A DNA stretch of 64,000 nt, from the NCBI GenBank assembly GCA_918807975.1, contig OU964925.1, forward strand, positions 25,331,608-25,395,607. The letters are read 5' to 3'. The stretch comes from Aplidium turbinatum. Taxonomy: Eukaryota; Chordata; Ascidiacea; Aplousobranchia; Polyclinidae. Position 1 is the stretch's first letter, and every line of letters begins with the position of its first letter. Below are positions 36,320 to 48,722 of the stretch, piece after piece. Below the pieces are notes generated by a model that was given only the letters and a program-made list of their open reading frames with translations, made no database searches and was not told the DNA's origin. The position numbers and the translations under genes are program-made.

Positions 36320-38350
36320 TTTACATAAACAACTATTCTAAAGAACATCGGTTAGAGTTAGACCCTCACTAAGCACTATAGGAATTTTAGATCATGGAGA
36401 TGCGAAACTACATTCGTTTATGGCTTATCCTCAATACTAGAAGAGTTAGTTTTTTTTCTAATTCACAAATATTGTGATTTTTATGGGTTTTATAAAGTAA
36501 GGAAGTGGTTTTTAAGTAATTTAAGTTTTTTTTTTGAAATTAAGTTTGTATCGAGACGTTAGAAAATGTCAAAACGACAATTGACCTTTCTAATGTGACA
36601 GGAAAAGCGGAGTTGCGCGTCTCATAGTGTCATGTCCCTACTTAGAACACGCGGTTTTACTTGATCAAGGGACTTCGCAATATACTTGAGGTTAACACAA
36701 CGCTCGTTTTATAGCTTTGCATCCAACATCTTTAACCATTAACTGACTACGAGCAACACAATGACAATATTGCCATTTTGTGCAACTTGTAAATTAACAA
36801 GTTATAGTTAAAATGTACTTGATCTTGATCCGCTACTGATTGTAAATCACACAAAATATACACAAAGACTATATTTATTAATTAATGCTCAAATTATCAA
36901 CTTATACTAGCGATTTTGGCTACTAACAGGTCGGCCTTCAGCCAAATTTTAAGCTGCACGTTATCATGGCCTGTGCATGAAAGTCGCCATGGTTCATATG
37001 ACTGTTAACTAGTTTTTAACTTTAGGTCATGAATTGAAACGACCAAGCCCAGTCTTTCTGGCAGAAGATATAACTACTGTGAAAAAGACTCGTGGATCGT
37101 ATTTTCAATTGTTTGAGAATACACAAGCTTACAAAACAAAATTCAAAACCTTAAGATCAAATTTTTCAGCGTTAAAAAAACAGTCTCACTATTTATTGGT
37201 TACTTAGACGTTTTTCCACTATTTTTAAGCATTTTTTCCGCATGATCAAGTCTAGTTGGCTACTTGTAAGATGAAAAGACGAAAGGGTATTTTTTGAAAT
37301 GACAGTTTGCAAATGGCCCTGGATAACGAATCTAGACTTATGGAACTCTTCGATAAACGTTTCAGCAAACAAAACTAGTAATATTTCAACAAAGTTAACA
37401 AGTTGCAGTAAGGACAAGGTTATGCCAGTGTCATGTATGTTTTGAAAACTATCGCAAACCATGTTTAAATTTTCAACTAATGCCATAATGCAGAGGTTTA
37501 AAGTTGTTTTCTGGAAACTAAGACGTTTTTATTTTTGTAGTAACAAAATAACTGTCACCTAAATATAATTTACTTTCAGATTTACATCTTTGCACCAAAA
37601 TAACAGAACTTTTTTGAATTAATTAAGGGGAATAATCAGTTGTAGCTTACTCATCTTGAAGATTAAACTCCTATTTTGTTTTATCGTTTTCATAGAGAAA
37701 TCAAGAGCAGTGTAATCAATTACTTGTCTGAAATGGTGTGCAACACTCCGTCTGGGAACAATTTGACAATAACATGTTCAGTTCAAGTTTTAGCTATTTT
37801 TTATTTTTCTGAATCCACAGGTAACATCTTTACATTTAAAGGCCGATACAACTTCAAAACGTGGTATTTAAAAATAAAAACTTATGGACGTCAAAAAACG
37901 CAACAACAAAAGCATAATTCAAGAGGATAACATGCTCAATAGTAGCAAATTTTTAGTATTCACTGGAATACAGCTATCGCTATGTTAACTAACACAAACA
38001 CCTACAACAGCGAGCTGTAGGCTAACATAAAAAACATAACCTCTCGACTCATATGATTACTTGGGTAAATGACCTGTTATTGTTTTCTTTTGTGTGAGTC
38101 AGATTTTGTAAAGTTCAAAACAGGTAGCGGACAACCAGGTCAGGGTAGGCTCGTTTTGTAGATTAGATTTGTGGTAATTCCACTGTGCAATTTGTTTAGT
38201 GACTTGTATACTTACTGAAAAATAATAATTTGTTCCTATAGGCTGAAAAAAACTTTACTTAAAAATTATTTCTTTATCTACAACGTGCATCATTATGTAG
38301 GAATTCAACTGGCTAGCAAAAGCAGCAGCCGAGAGCTCTGTGGCAAGGAT
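36320..38350. other. Intergenic, nothing recognised
   Basis: AT-rich DNA. Short frames at 37193-37486 (-) and 37676-37930 (+) have no recognisable domain or homologous pattern. Confidence 0.6.
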
Positions 38351-38356
38351 TTCTGA

Positions 38357-38411
38357 AAGGGTTCTGATGAGCACTACCTCACGGGCGAAACATGTGTTTA
38401 TGTCAATTCTT
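38357..38411 (+). ncRNA. Compact hammerhead ribozyme-like motif
   Basis: All conserved core blocks are present in order: CTGATGA (38364-38370), stem II region (38371-38386), GAAA (38387-38390) and cleavage-site C (38404) after ATGT. Stem III is a perfect 4 bp (ACAT/ATGT, loop GTGTTT). Stem I is 7 bp between 38357-38363 and 38405-38411, including two G-U pairs. Stem II is weak (GC/GC plus one interrupted pair). Predicted cleavage is 3' of 38404. Such compact forms are known from Penelope-like retroelements and retrozymes. No adjoining reverse transcriptase is recognisable. Confidence 0.55.
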
Positions 38412-38770
38412 GCTACACTTGACTGTCGAAAAACACGTGTTTTATTTTTGAAAAATTATAATATTTAACAAAAAATGGAAAGTTTCGATGCACTGGCATC
38501 TATATTAAAAGTTTCCAGACTTTAGATGTCTCACATAATGAAAAACCAGATATTTAGTTTAATTTCTGGATGGCTTTGGTCACTTGTTCTTATAGTGACT
38601 TCATCCTCTTATTTTGCATTTTATTCCGCTAATGTATAAGCCATCAGTTGGCCTGGAGCAGCTTTAGTGAGATTAGATCAAAATTCGACATGGCAATGTC
38701 ACGGATCTCGTTTGTCTTTGCAACTGACAGATTAGTGTTTATTCGTGAGACATTGTAACAATTCATTTAT

Positions 38771-38877
38771 TGGCCAGCAAAATCAGACCCATTTCCACAT
38801 TGCATCAACGTTCGCAGCGTCTACAAACGTGGTCTCGATGTAAAATGGTCTGATTTTGTTTTCTGAGCTATTGGCCG
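38771..38877. repeat. MITE family A, copy 4 (most complete)
   Basis: Inverted ends: GGCCAGCAAAATCAGACCCA on the left and TGGTCTGATTTTG...TTGGCC on the right, with an 11-nt insertion in the right end. Inner arms carry CATCAACGTTCGCAG and its partner. It lacks any open frame. Confidence 0.75.
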
Positions 38878-39908
38878 ACAATATTACGTCACACATTGTG
38901 ATGTTTGACTATCGCTTTGTTTGTGATGCTGAGTTACAGCAACAATCGAGATCAAGAAATAGACTTCAACATAAACAACTGTAAAAAATGTTTGATTGTG
39001 TAAGCCGCAGGATAATGCAATACGCCTACTTATGACATAAGAATAAATTTCCAATAATATTTATTTAGTTGCAAGACTCTTTCTATGTTATGATAACACG
39101 CAAATAATAATAACTGTTGTGGTTTTGAATCGATGAGAAAATAGTTTGCAAGCAGTAAAGATCAGCTAGGATAAAAATATATTCAATTGTATATCTAAAG
39201 AGTTGCTTGTCAATTAAGGGCATTTCTTGAGATAATTTTGAATTCTATTTTTAACAAACTTGCTGATTTTGATGCAAAGTCGTAACAAATCTTGTTTTAT
39301 GCAAACACTTTTTTCAAACTTCTTTTAAAAAGTTTGGTTAATTAGCTATTTAAACATCACAACATTTTTCGCCAGAATAAACACCGCTTTGGGTTCATTG
39401 CGAAGTGACAATGTTTTCTAGTTTTAAACAAGGTCAAAAATTTAACAGAAACACGAAAACTCTTATCTACGTTCGTATGTATATGCAAATCTGTGTTTCA
39501 AATCTGCCACAAATGTTTATAAGCAAAATGTTGTCGTGCCAGTTAAAACCGTCACCGAAAGCTAATATGCGGTTGACAGAGAAGGCCGTGCTTAGTTTGA
39601 CAAGCTTTTTTCACAAACGGGTTTTTCCATAATCCGCTAAATCTCTTCGTTAAGGCAAAACTGTGGCTAAACGCAAAATTGCAATATGCATTTTTGATGC
39701 AAAATTTCAAACTTTTTGTGTAGCAAATCATAAAACACTGTTAGTTTAAAGGTCATCACTAGATGATATAATATTTCTCGCAGGTAAGATGTAATTAGTT
39801 TTAAATTATTAATTTTCTCCACATTAGCCAAAGCGGTTGATTGTGGCCTACTGACAATGCAAAAGTGCGCCTTTTATTATTTTTAAATCTTTTTATAGGC
39901 TAGAGGTT

Positions 39909-40382
39909 TTGTATTGCAATTTTTGGCTTCCAAAAAGGCAAGGAAACGCTTATACGGTTAAGTTATGCTGCTTTCCTACCACATACCACCACCCAGGTAG
40001 AAAATCGGCCTGTAGACGTTTAATGCAAACAATGCAAACAAGTCTGAGTGGCTGCCTGGATAAAACTTGTAACCGTTGCAAAACACGAAATGATTCCTCA
40101 AAATGCTATAAAAAAAAAACTGGTTTATCTTTGTGTATTAGTTTTCTTCAAAACAATCAAACAAAAGCTTGCATTTTTGTCACTACAAATACGTTAAATA
40201 CAAACGTTATCCGTGTCCACAATTTTTACCTGAAACGCTCTTTGAAAAATCACTTTACCGTGACTCATGGGGTGGTGAAGACAAGCATCGACTACTTCGC
40301 CAGTTCGAGTTGTAATTGGACAACACACGCACGGCTAGACATTGAAAAGGGGCAGGGTGTCCTCAGAAGGGGAAAAAAGTAA
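39909..40382 (+). CDS. Open frame of 157 codons, unknown
   Basis: This is the longest open frame in the gap (MYCNFWLPKRQGNAYTV to LRRGKK). It is rich in Cys, Lys and Asn, with pairs such as CNRCKTR, but has no zinc-finger spacing, membrane segment or family match that I recognise. No clear splice sites frame it. At this base composition a chance frame remains plausible. It could also be a transposon or lineage-specific gene remnant. Confidence 0.2.
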   Translation: MYCNFWLPKRQGNAYTVKLCCFPTTYHHPGRKSACRRLMQTMQTSLSGCLDKTCNRCKTRNDSSKCYKKKTGLSLCISFLQNNQTKACIFVTTNTLNTNVIRVHNFYLKRSLKNHFTVTHGVVKTSIDYFASSSCNWTTHARLDIEKGQGVLRRGKK

Positions 40383-41439
40383 AAACTTTCGTTTCAAGCA
40401 AACGTAGTTTAACCCACCTCATTTTACAAAGATACTCACAACGACTAATGCTGTTGTTCTTCAATTTTATCTGACTAGGACCTTAAGCAGCATTTTTTTC
40501 AACACAAACCTATTGCACTCCTGTTGGCGATTTACAAAATATGCATGTAAAGATTTAAAAATTGCTCCCGTTTTGAATCGGCGTACATGGAATGAAAGTT
40601 CGTTGCAATGCGACCAAAAAGAAAGTTTCGTTTCGACATAGTCACATGGAAACGTAAGTACAGCACAGGAAGCACTGTAAACGTAACGGAGGGTTCTACC
40701 AAGCTATAAAGCTGTATCAGACGAGACATTGTGGTTTCAGAAGTACGTTATAACGATTATATACGTTTTTTCAGCCAAGTCGGGTATTGCTTTGATACTA
40801 ATCGTGAAACTTCTGTCTGCATACAGCGATCAGCTGTGCATAATGCAAAAGATAATAGAGACAACAAATTGACTTTGTAGAAAATAGTAACTTGAGAAGT
40901 GGTTATGCTTAGGAAAAAATTAAAACAACATACTTGTCATAATCACCAACTGATTTAGTCGATAATCAATCGAGGTTTGTTCTCTTTGAAAGAGTTTACA
41001 ACGAGCTTGCTTCAACTACAAAATACCTCCAACTCACGTGATTTTTCAAGCAAAGAAGTTTGAAAACGCTTACCGTCTTTTAAAAGAGCAAGACGTCAGA
41101 GGCTGTGTTGCAATTGTTGAAATAGCAGGAAAATTGTGTTTAGTGTTTTAGTATGTTGTAAATTGCAATAAATGGATTGACGGCATGAAAAAGCAAATGT
41201 GAAATAACCACTTTTACTTACTTTTTATTATTGTAGAAATGAAAGAGTAGCTCGTATTAGAATCTGCATTATCAAGATATAAGGCAATATCCCATAAAAA
41301 GTTTTAGGCTACTGCAAATAATATTTCAATGAAAAATTATTAGAAAGCGTGTATAACTTTGTAAGATATTTGTGCAACTTTTTCATGCCAGAAAAATACG
41401 AGCAATAAGTCAACGTACGCCTTGTTGAGGAAAATGTAA

Positions 41440-41735
41440 GAGTGTAGTTTAAAAATGGTCTAAGTCACATCTTGGTCGATTTACTGTAAAGTTAGCAATG
41501 GCGGAAAGGTTTTTATAAAAACTGAAATCAATTGAAGCAGCATTCTCAACTCAAAAACAAACGTTTGAAATTATAGTTGTTACATAAAGCGTGGAGATAG
41601 GCATTCTTTGAAGGTATAAGCATGTGCTGCTTAAGTTGCGGAGTATAGTTTTAGTATTGCATAAGTCACCATTTTAGTCGATTTAAAGTTAGCAGTGGCA
41701 GAAAAGCTTTTATAAAACTAATTGTAATTGCAAAT
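41440..41735. repeat. Diverged local duplication, spacing about 205 bp
   Basis: A stretch at about 41443-41533 (TAAGTCAC, GTCGATTTA, AAAGTTAGCAATGGCGGAAA, TTTTATAAAA) recurs at about 41660-41728 (TAAGTCACC, GTCGATTTAAAGTTAGCAG, TTTTATAAAA). The copies are diverged and contain no coding frame. Confidence 0.65.
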
Positions 41736-43238
41736 ATCAGCACCTGAAAATTTTTCTAACTCTGAATTTTACTAGCATGCACTTTACGAACAAACGAGGC
41801 TTCAAAAACAACCTGTAAAGCCATTTTCTTCACAACTGCATTTTGGAACAAGAAAACTTTTGCAACTATTTTCTTCAATTGCACTGCAAAAGCTTTTACG
41901 ACTTGAACATTCAGTTTGTGAATAATTTTCCAAAAATTAGTATTTCATTTTTCCATCAGTGTTCAAATGATACAGATTAGTTAACGCACTGTGGCTTTCT
42001 CGAGAAGGCGTAGCCTATTTGTGTTTGTAATTCCGAAAATTTCAATTCCATGAAAAAAAACTTTTATGGACTGTGTTCTATAGTAATATATTATTTTGAA
42101 TTGCTATATTTTTGTTAAAATCTAAGCTAAACGGCAAATTTAAATATTTAATCATTTATCTGACCGATTTCACTTTGCCAGTTTCTTCTTTGGACCGAGT
42201 CGAGATATAAGGTATCGTTGGGATTATTTTAAAGTGATGAACACGAATTTAATTTTTATGTCACATTTACGTAATTTTTTTTATTTAATCACCTATCAAA
42301 CATATCAAAACCTCAGGTCGTGTCAGAGTGTGGATGCATAAAAGTTGCCAGTTAGATGACACTACCGATGTGTGTCTATGCTGTTTACCAATTGGATGTC
42401 AATATTTCCCGTCATAATATTGAACCAATAAATTAACTTGCATCATTTTAAGTTGTTGAAACTCAACGTAATGTAAACTGACTAGAAGACAAAAAACTCG
42501 CTCAAACTCGAAAAACTTTCTTCATAAAAGTAGAATTTATTAACCATTAACCAACTTGAATTTGCAATTATGAATTCGCCAAAATTTGTGCTTGCCAAGA
42601 TGGGATACGATTCAAATAGCTACAGCAGGTTAAGAGTCTTTAGACCAAGTCTGCGACTTGTCTTTTTCATCAAGTAACTGGCAAATGTGCAGTTGGTAAA
42701 CAATGTGTGATATTTATGTCACTGTGTGTGTTATGACAGATTATGGTAAAGTCATAGCCGAAAAATTAAGGAGAACGTAGAATTTTCTCATCCTAAAAAG
42801 TAGACTTCGTGTTTGTCACTCATAGCACCTTACACATAGCTTATAACAGTCAGTCGGTAATTTGTCAGTTTATAGGCTGTTTTAAGAAACTGCTTTTGTT
42901 TTTATCGAAACCTTTGAGAATTACGCTATAAGTCAGACAATAAATTATTTTATAAATCAAAAAGATTTATTGACAACAAATAAAAATACTTAGGTGCTCA
43001 AATCCCATTGTTCATGTATCCGAGTGAACACGTGTTTTGACAGGCAGTCTTGAAGTTGTATAGAAATAGGAAAGAATTTGAGCCATAAGAAATCTTTTTA
43101 GACATGAAATCAAGCTTATTGTAAAACAATACGAAAACCACGTGAGCTATTGTTTTCGCACGAGCCTATTCTTTTCAGGACATTGACCACACTGACGTCG
43201 ATCAAACGTCATGCTACGGTTGTGCTGAAGTGCTGATC
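41736..43238. other. Intergenic, nothing recognised
   Basis: AT-rich DNA without repeat ends, tRNA-like boxes or coding frames that I can support. Confidence 0.6.
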
Positions 43239-43322
43239 TAGCCAACAAATCAGTCTCTTATTACATTTATTCAATGTCAGTAGGTGTTGAATCTATGTGC
43301 AAAGGACTGATTTTCTGGCCTG
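43239..43322. repeat. MITE family A, copy 5
   Basis: Inverted ends TAGCCAACAAATCAGTC and GGACTGATTTTCTGGCC enclose TTACATTTATTCAATG and GTTGAATCTATGTGCAAAG. Same layout as the copy at 38771. Confidence 0.75.
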
Positions 43323-43967
43323 GAAACATCAAAGATGAGCTAGCACGAAATACAAGAACATGAAAATGTAAAATGAATGTCACTGAACAAGAAGAAAAAA
43401 TGCTTTTCAAGTATGAGGGGGTCGAAGGCGGGGCGACATTCGATCTTCTGTGTTTGTCATAACTTGATATTAATATTAGTTATGGCTATGTCATCAAAGG
43501 TCTGTATGAGGTCAAGTAGAGGAGACAGTCTTTTTCCACCGTGTATTGCATAAGAGACAGAATTCTTTCAGCTTGCAAACGTAGAAACGTTATTATTAGT
43601 TGGTATCTTCATTTTTAAATAAAGTATTAATTCAACAGGAAAATTACCTTTTTGCAAGATTTTAGAAACGTTTTTTTTTTCAATATGATTTGAAAAAAAG
43701 GCAGCAATTACATCTACCGTCGCTTTTTTCATTGAACGTGTCTTCAAAATTTAGATTGCATTTTCCTTCAAATCGAAGCCTTCTTGTTTATCATGTCAAT
43801 GAAATGGTGTAGTTATGTCGTTGTTACTTGCAGTGCAATGCAATGCTGGTAAAGAATTAGGTTTTCTATAATACCATAGGCATAGACGAATTGTGGCAAT
43901 TTTTTCCAAAAAATATTTGTATATGCCAAAAAAGCGTTACAGGATAGTTAGTTTGGGTTTTTGGTTT

Positions 43968-44262
43968 GATTTTGAATTTTTATCCTTGTACTGACAAAGC
44001 CTTGATATGCTATTCCTGGTAGTTTTGCATACTTGTAGAGGCTCTTGACGCAGGCCAGTTACCGAGATTGACAGAGTGAAGTTTTCCGATTGTTGAAGTG
44101 TTGTCGCGGGGGAATTATTCCATTCACTAGGTGCCGCTGAATGGAGAGTAGTTCTTAGAATGGGTTGCTCAAGCGCACACCCCAAAAGTCGAACCAGCGC
44201 CGCTTGATTTTGTAGCTTCATCGTTCACGAAGTCACGCGCTAACAAACTGAGCTATCGGTTT
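43968..44262 (-). mobile_element. tRNA-derived SINE, copy 4
   Basis: Minus-strand copy with well-kept head: A box TAGCTCAGTTTGTTAGCGCG, B box GGTTCGACTTTTG, then the shared body and an AAAATTCAAAATC tail. This copy and the one at 1700 define the consensus best. Confidence 0.88.
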
Positions 44263-46844
44263 TCAAGAAACAAGTAAGCTATACTTGCTAGGTTGCATGA
44301 TATAAATTATTGCAGGCTACAGTACAATGATGTTGGATAATGCGATTTTATTCCAACGTGACTCGGTTAAAACAACTGGTCAGATGTTCTGCTAAGTTGA
44401 CTAGTCATTGAATAATTTATTTACGTCGCAATAGCTACAAGTTCAACCTTGTATGGATTTAAAAGACTTCTTACAACCAACGAAACTCTAAAGCAACCGC
44501 AGTATTTTGTAGATAGACAAATGTGCTTGTTATGGCTTCCTAATGCCAAACTAAAGTGATTCCTTATACATAATGAAACTGATGATTTCTTGATAACGTT
44601 TTCAACTATAGGCTGATTACATTTATCGGACTTTTTGATCATGGACAGAAGCAGAGTTTGAAATTAACTAGTCAGAGCTGATATAAGGCGAAAATGAGAG
44701 GTTGTGATAGACAAAGTTGTTAATTTGTTTTTTCTTTTATGTCACTTATGAAATTAGAATATGTTTCAATGATTGTACAGGATTGTTAACAGCTAATAGC
44801 TTTAAGATAAACATAAAAAGGACAAGCATTTGTCATCACCTAGTACGACGTTTGATAAAAAATACTTTATTATAAAGCAAGTTTATGATTTTTTGAGTAG
44901 ACCTACATCAAAATGAAAACATTCTCTTTTTTTTTTTAATGCTTCACTGGTTGCATTTAAGACGAAAGATTTTTGTTTTAACAAAAAATGTATAGCCCCG
45001 ACTGCACTGAGTGCACAAAGGAGACTTGATTAAATAAAACTAAACCCATAATCTTGGAAGAGAAGGACTTGTAGCATTTAAATTTCTTGAATAAACTTGC
45101 AGCCTGCTTTACCTGACATACATAAATTCAAGCAATAATTATTTTTACAATTTTGCAAATATAAGCTATCGTAATAATAATTTATATCCCACCAATTGGG
45201 TGCATACAGAGAGTATATTGAAGTAGGATACGTTTCCACATGCATGCCGTCTACATTGTAGGCTAAGCATAAATCTACAAAAAGTTAACTAACGACCAAG
45301 TGACAGAACTGGTTCGCATTGCTGCAACAGCTTACCTCTCAGATTTTGAGCAACTCACAAATAAAAGTCGTTTATGTACAGAGTCTGATAAAGTAAACAG
45401 TTTTATTTGAAGTATTTTATTGCATATTCACAATTTAGCTCGCTTTACCTCTCCCAAGCATTAGGCCTACTAGTTTGATATGTAGGCCTATTGCTCATGC
45501 TTGAAAAGCTTTGGCCACCCACCTCTGATTTATAATTAGTAAACTCTGTAGTTCATATAGATACGGAGGCTACTTTTGTGAGTTGATGTAATTGATCACA
45601 ATATTTTTCTTTGAATTTTATTCTCTACTTATGTCAACATTTTTATAGACCAATTTTGAAAAACTAACAAAAAAACTAGCAAAAAGCGCTACAAATTTTG
45701 ATTACCTACCATTATACACAAAACTACATTTCAAAAACTAAATTTTTGAAATATATCTGCAGGGTGAGGCTGAAGTGTTTAACGATTACATTGGCAACTT
45801 TAGGATAATCTGATATTGTTTGCTTAGGCTAGGCCCTGTGAAATTGACATCAGTCAAGCGAGAAAACTTCTAGGAGTTGGCAGTAGCGCCATTTTACTTC
45901 ATTTTATCAACAAAAGCTCAAAACCAGCATAAATAATTGTGTGTTGGTTTTTGACTCGGAAAACGAAGCGTTTGCTTTATGAAACTATTAGTTATTGAAG
46001 TTTTTTGATTTCTGTTTTTTAATCATAATTGTATTGTTTATTTTCTGATTGAAATCTTATTGCAATACAAATTACTGCTTTATATTCCTCACAGCTTGCT
46101 CTAATGTTTAGTAAGTACAGTAAGTACAGTTAAGCTATAACTTTTTTAAGTTGTTATTTTAAGTTTCAAAGCTTTTGAATGCTTATTGTGAAAACATTAA
46201 GAGCTTTAAGACTATTGTAGTGTATTCTCATGGCTTGCAATTAGCAAAAAATGAAAAGACCGTCTTCTATCTGCCACAACTGATTCGAGTACGTTTATCA
46301 ATATTGCGATACCGCTCAGATTTTTCCTGTCATATTTTAAGTTTATTTATTATTCTTCTGCATGGTACTGCTCTTTATTTCTTGTATTCTTAATGTATGG
46401 TAACAGTGCTGCATTGGAGTGTTTGCGTTTGATGATAACTCTTGCTGTTGAAGTTTCGTAACAATATCTTCACAAGGCATAAAGCTTTATAAGTTAACCG
46501 CAGAAGGATAGAGCTTCGGTAGAGAGTTTGTCTTGTTGAACCATAGGCATACGAAGCCGAGCAACGTGATCAAGTTTAACATCTTCAAGTCGGTACACCA
46601 CAGAAGGTCGGTACAAAAAAAGAGGCAGTGATGTCTTCAACTTTCACCAACATAAAAATGAATTAAAGCAAAAACGGTGTTGAATGGAGGGGACTGCAAA
46701 GAGATTGATATTAGTCTGGACGTAGCCTATAGCAATTTTTATAATTTGTTTCTTTTTTGAAGAAAATAAATGTATTTTTCAAAGCGTCTTAAGTTTTGTT
46801 CTGAATCACCGAAAACCGTGCTTATAACTAAATTTAAACAACTG
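44263..46844. other. Intergenic, nothing recognised
   Basis: AT-rich DNA. It contains two TAGGCCTA palindromes 11 bp apart (45472 and 45483) and no gene or repeat I can name. Confidence 0.6.
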
Positions 46845-46890
46845 CAGGTGTAGAATCAATATGTAAAGGGCGGAATTTGCAGGCTAGGCG
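46845..46890. repeat. MITE family A, copy 6 (single arm)
   Basis: GCAGGTGTAGAATCAATATG and TAAAGGGCGGAATTTGCAGG match one arm of family A. The opposite arm is not seen. Confidence 0.45.
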
Positions 46891-47739
46891 CACTGTCCCG
46901 TAGGCAATTAGAGGGTGTCGATTCGATATCGAACAAAAAGTGATTTGAAAGATTATTTTTGACTGTTTCTATTTATTCATTTTCTTGACGTCCTTAGTCA
47001 TAGCCACGTTTGTAACTTGTTAATAGCAAGATAATTTCAAAAGTTGATATTTAAAGAACGTTTTCCATCCGTTTCTTAAATTTCATTAAAATAAAAATAT
47101 TAACAATCTCCACCAGAACTCTACTGATAAAAAATACTTGATAACAAAAATGAGACTGGCTATTAAATGAATGGCTACTATGCCACTTTTACAGATTGCA
47201 GTGACATTAAATATGGAGGGAAGATCGTTTAATCGCATTAAAAGTTTCTTGTTGTAAAAGCACGAAAGTTCAAGTCAGGGCAGGCGTTTGCGTAAATATC
47301 AGCAATAGCGGACTGACCAGTTATTCCAATCCGCCTGCTTGTATGACAGGTAAACAAAAAAATTACGCTTTGAGAAATATAAAATCGACAATGCAAAAGT
47401 TGACGAAAAGTTATTATCTTACTCGCAGGCTTGCTTGAATATATAAAATCGCGAAAGGGGAGAACAGGCAGTAAGTGGAAAATTATCTGTCTGCAAAGTT
47501 TTACAACATTGAGTACCGTATATAAAAAAGTTTTGGAGATTTGATGGCTAGTAACGCGTGATAAGCTTAGACTCTTTTTTCAGGCAGCCACTTAAACATG
47601 ACAATTACCCGCAAGACACCGCTAACCAATCAAAATATATGTTTAAGTGACTACTGTCCAATTGTCAGCCCTCTAGCATTCAGCCAAAGAGTTGATCCTA
47701 CTTGGAACTTTGTTTGGTAATTACAGAAGAAAAAAGAGT

Positions 47740-47825
47740 TATGATAGAGGTTGGAATCGAACCCACGTCAATTGGTTTCGATTCGAAATTTACTCCCTAG
47801 CCTTAAGCCACTAGACCACAATACC
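47740..47825 (-). tRNA. tRNA-like pol III unit, probably pseudogene
   Basis: The minus strand has TGGTCTAGTGG (A box) and a consensus B box GGTTCGATTCC 44 nt later, about 10 nt further apart than in most tRNAs. A TTTTTT run just downstream (47727-47732) could end pol III transcription. Acceptor pairing is only 5 of 7 and the T stem has one mismatch. I cannot draw a normal anticodon arm, because the middle folds instead as a short TTTCG/CGAAA palindrome. It may be a tRNA pseudogene or an unlisted SINE head. Confidence 0.45.
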
Positions 47826-48540
47826 AGAAATGTTTGCATTTTTTCTCCGTTTTACCTGTAATTTTCTAATTGGTTGGAACGTTGTTCCTCAAAGCTGTAA
47901 CTTCTGATTGGTTCAATGATTCAATTGTCTTACCAAACATTTTCATGTTCAAAGGCATACTTTTTTCAAGGGTCATGCTACCAGTGTTTCCAATACATTT
48001 TCACTGTTCATTAAATTTTTAAAATAAAATAAGGTACAGTAAATTTCATGAGTTGCATTCATGTTCATGTCATAGGTTGCAAAACCATTCGAATTTTCAA
48101 AAGATGCAAAATTATTTTATTGTTTTAAATCGTATTTCATCCCAGAGAGAAAAACGATTGATTTGCTGTTTAGCAAAAGGCTTTTTCAAATCAACTTGTC
48201 AACGATGCGCAAATTTTCAGTCAACACATTGGAGCTTTAGGCTATCGCATGCAATAGACTTAGAGCAACAGAAACGTAGCCTAATGAGCTCCCATAGAAA
48301 AACTCCCAACTCAAACGTTCTTTATCGAACTAATTTTTATTCCTTATTTTGCTTTATGTCTAAAGAGTAGTAATATTTTGTAACTTTCATCGTTTATTAA
48401 AATCTCAGTGCAAGTAACAGCCATGACAGTGTGACTTGCCCTATAGATTGAAATAAGCAATTGTCAAACTGTTAAGGTTTCTACATAACCACGCATTGAT
48501 ACACGGTGATCGATTGAAAGATTGATAACACAAATATTTG

Positions 48541-48722
48541 TCCTTCAACTGAGAAAGGCTTTGCAAAAGCTCGACACTGGCAGCTTCGTACGTACGTGTG
48601 CTGTAGCTACGAACATGGATTAAATAAATTGTTTAATTTAACTATCCAAGCCGAGATTTGAACCATCGATAGTACATCTTGACGTGTTTTCGTTTCAAAC
48701 TGCTGCGCTTTTTGGGCGTACG
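48541..48722 (-). mobile_element. SINE with different tRNA head and shared tail
   Basis: The minus strand has an A-box-like AGCGCAGCAGTTTG and B box GGTTCAAATCTC at 48655-48712. The 3' part (GCCAGTGTCGAGCTTTTGCA, AAGCCTTTCTCAGTTGAAGG) resembles the 3' end of the main SINE family. It is therefore best read as a second subfamily with a swapped head. Confidence 0.5.
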
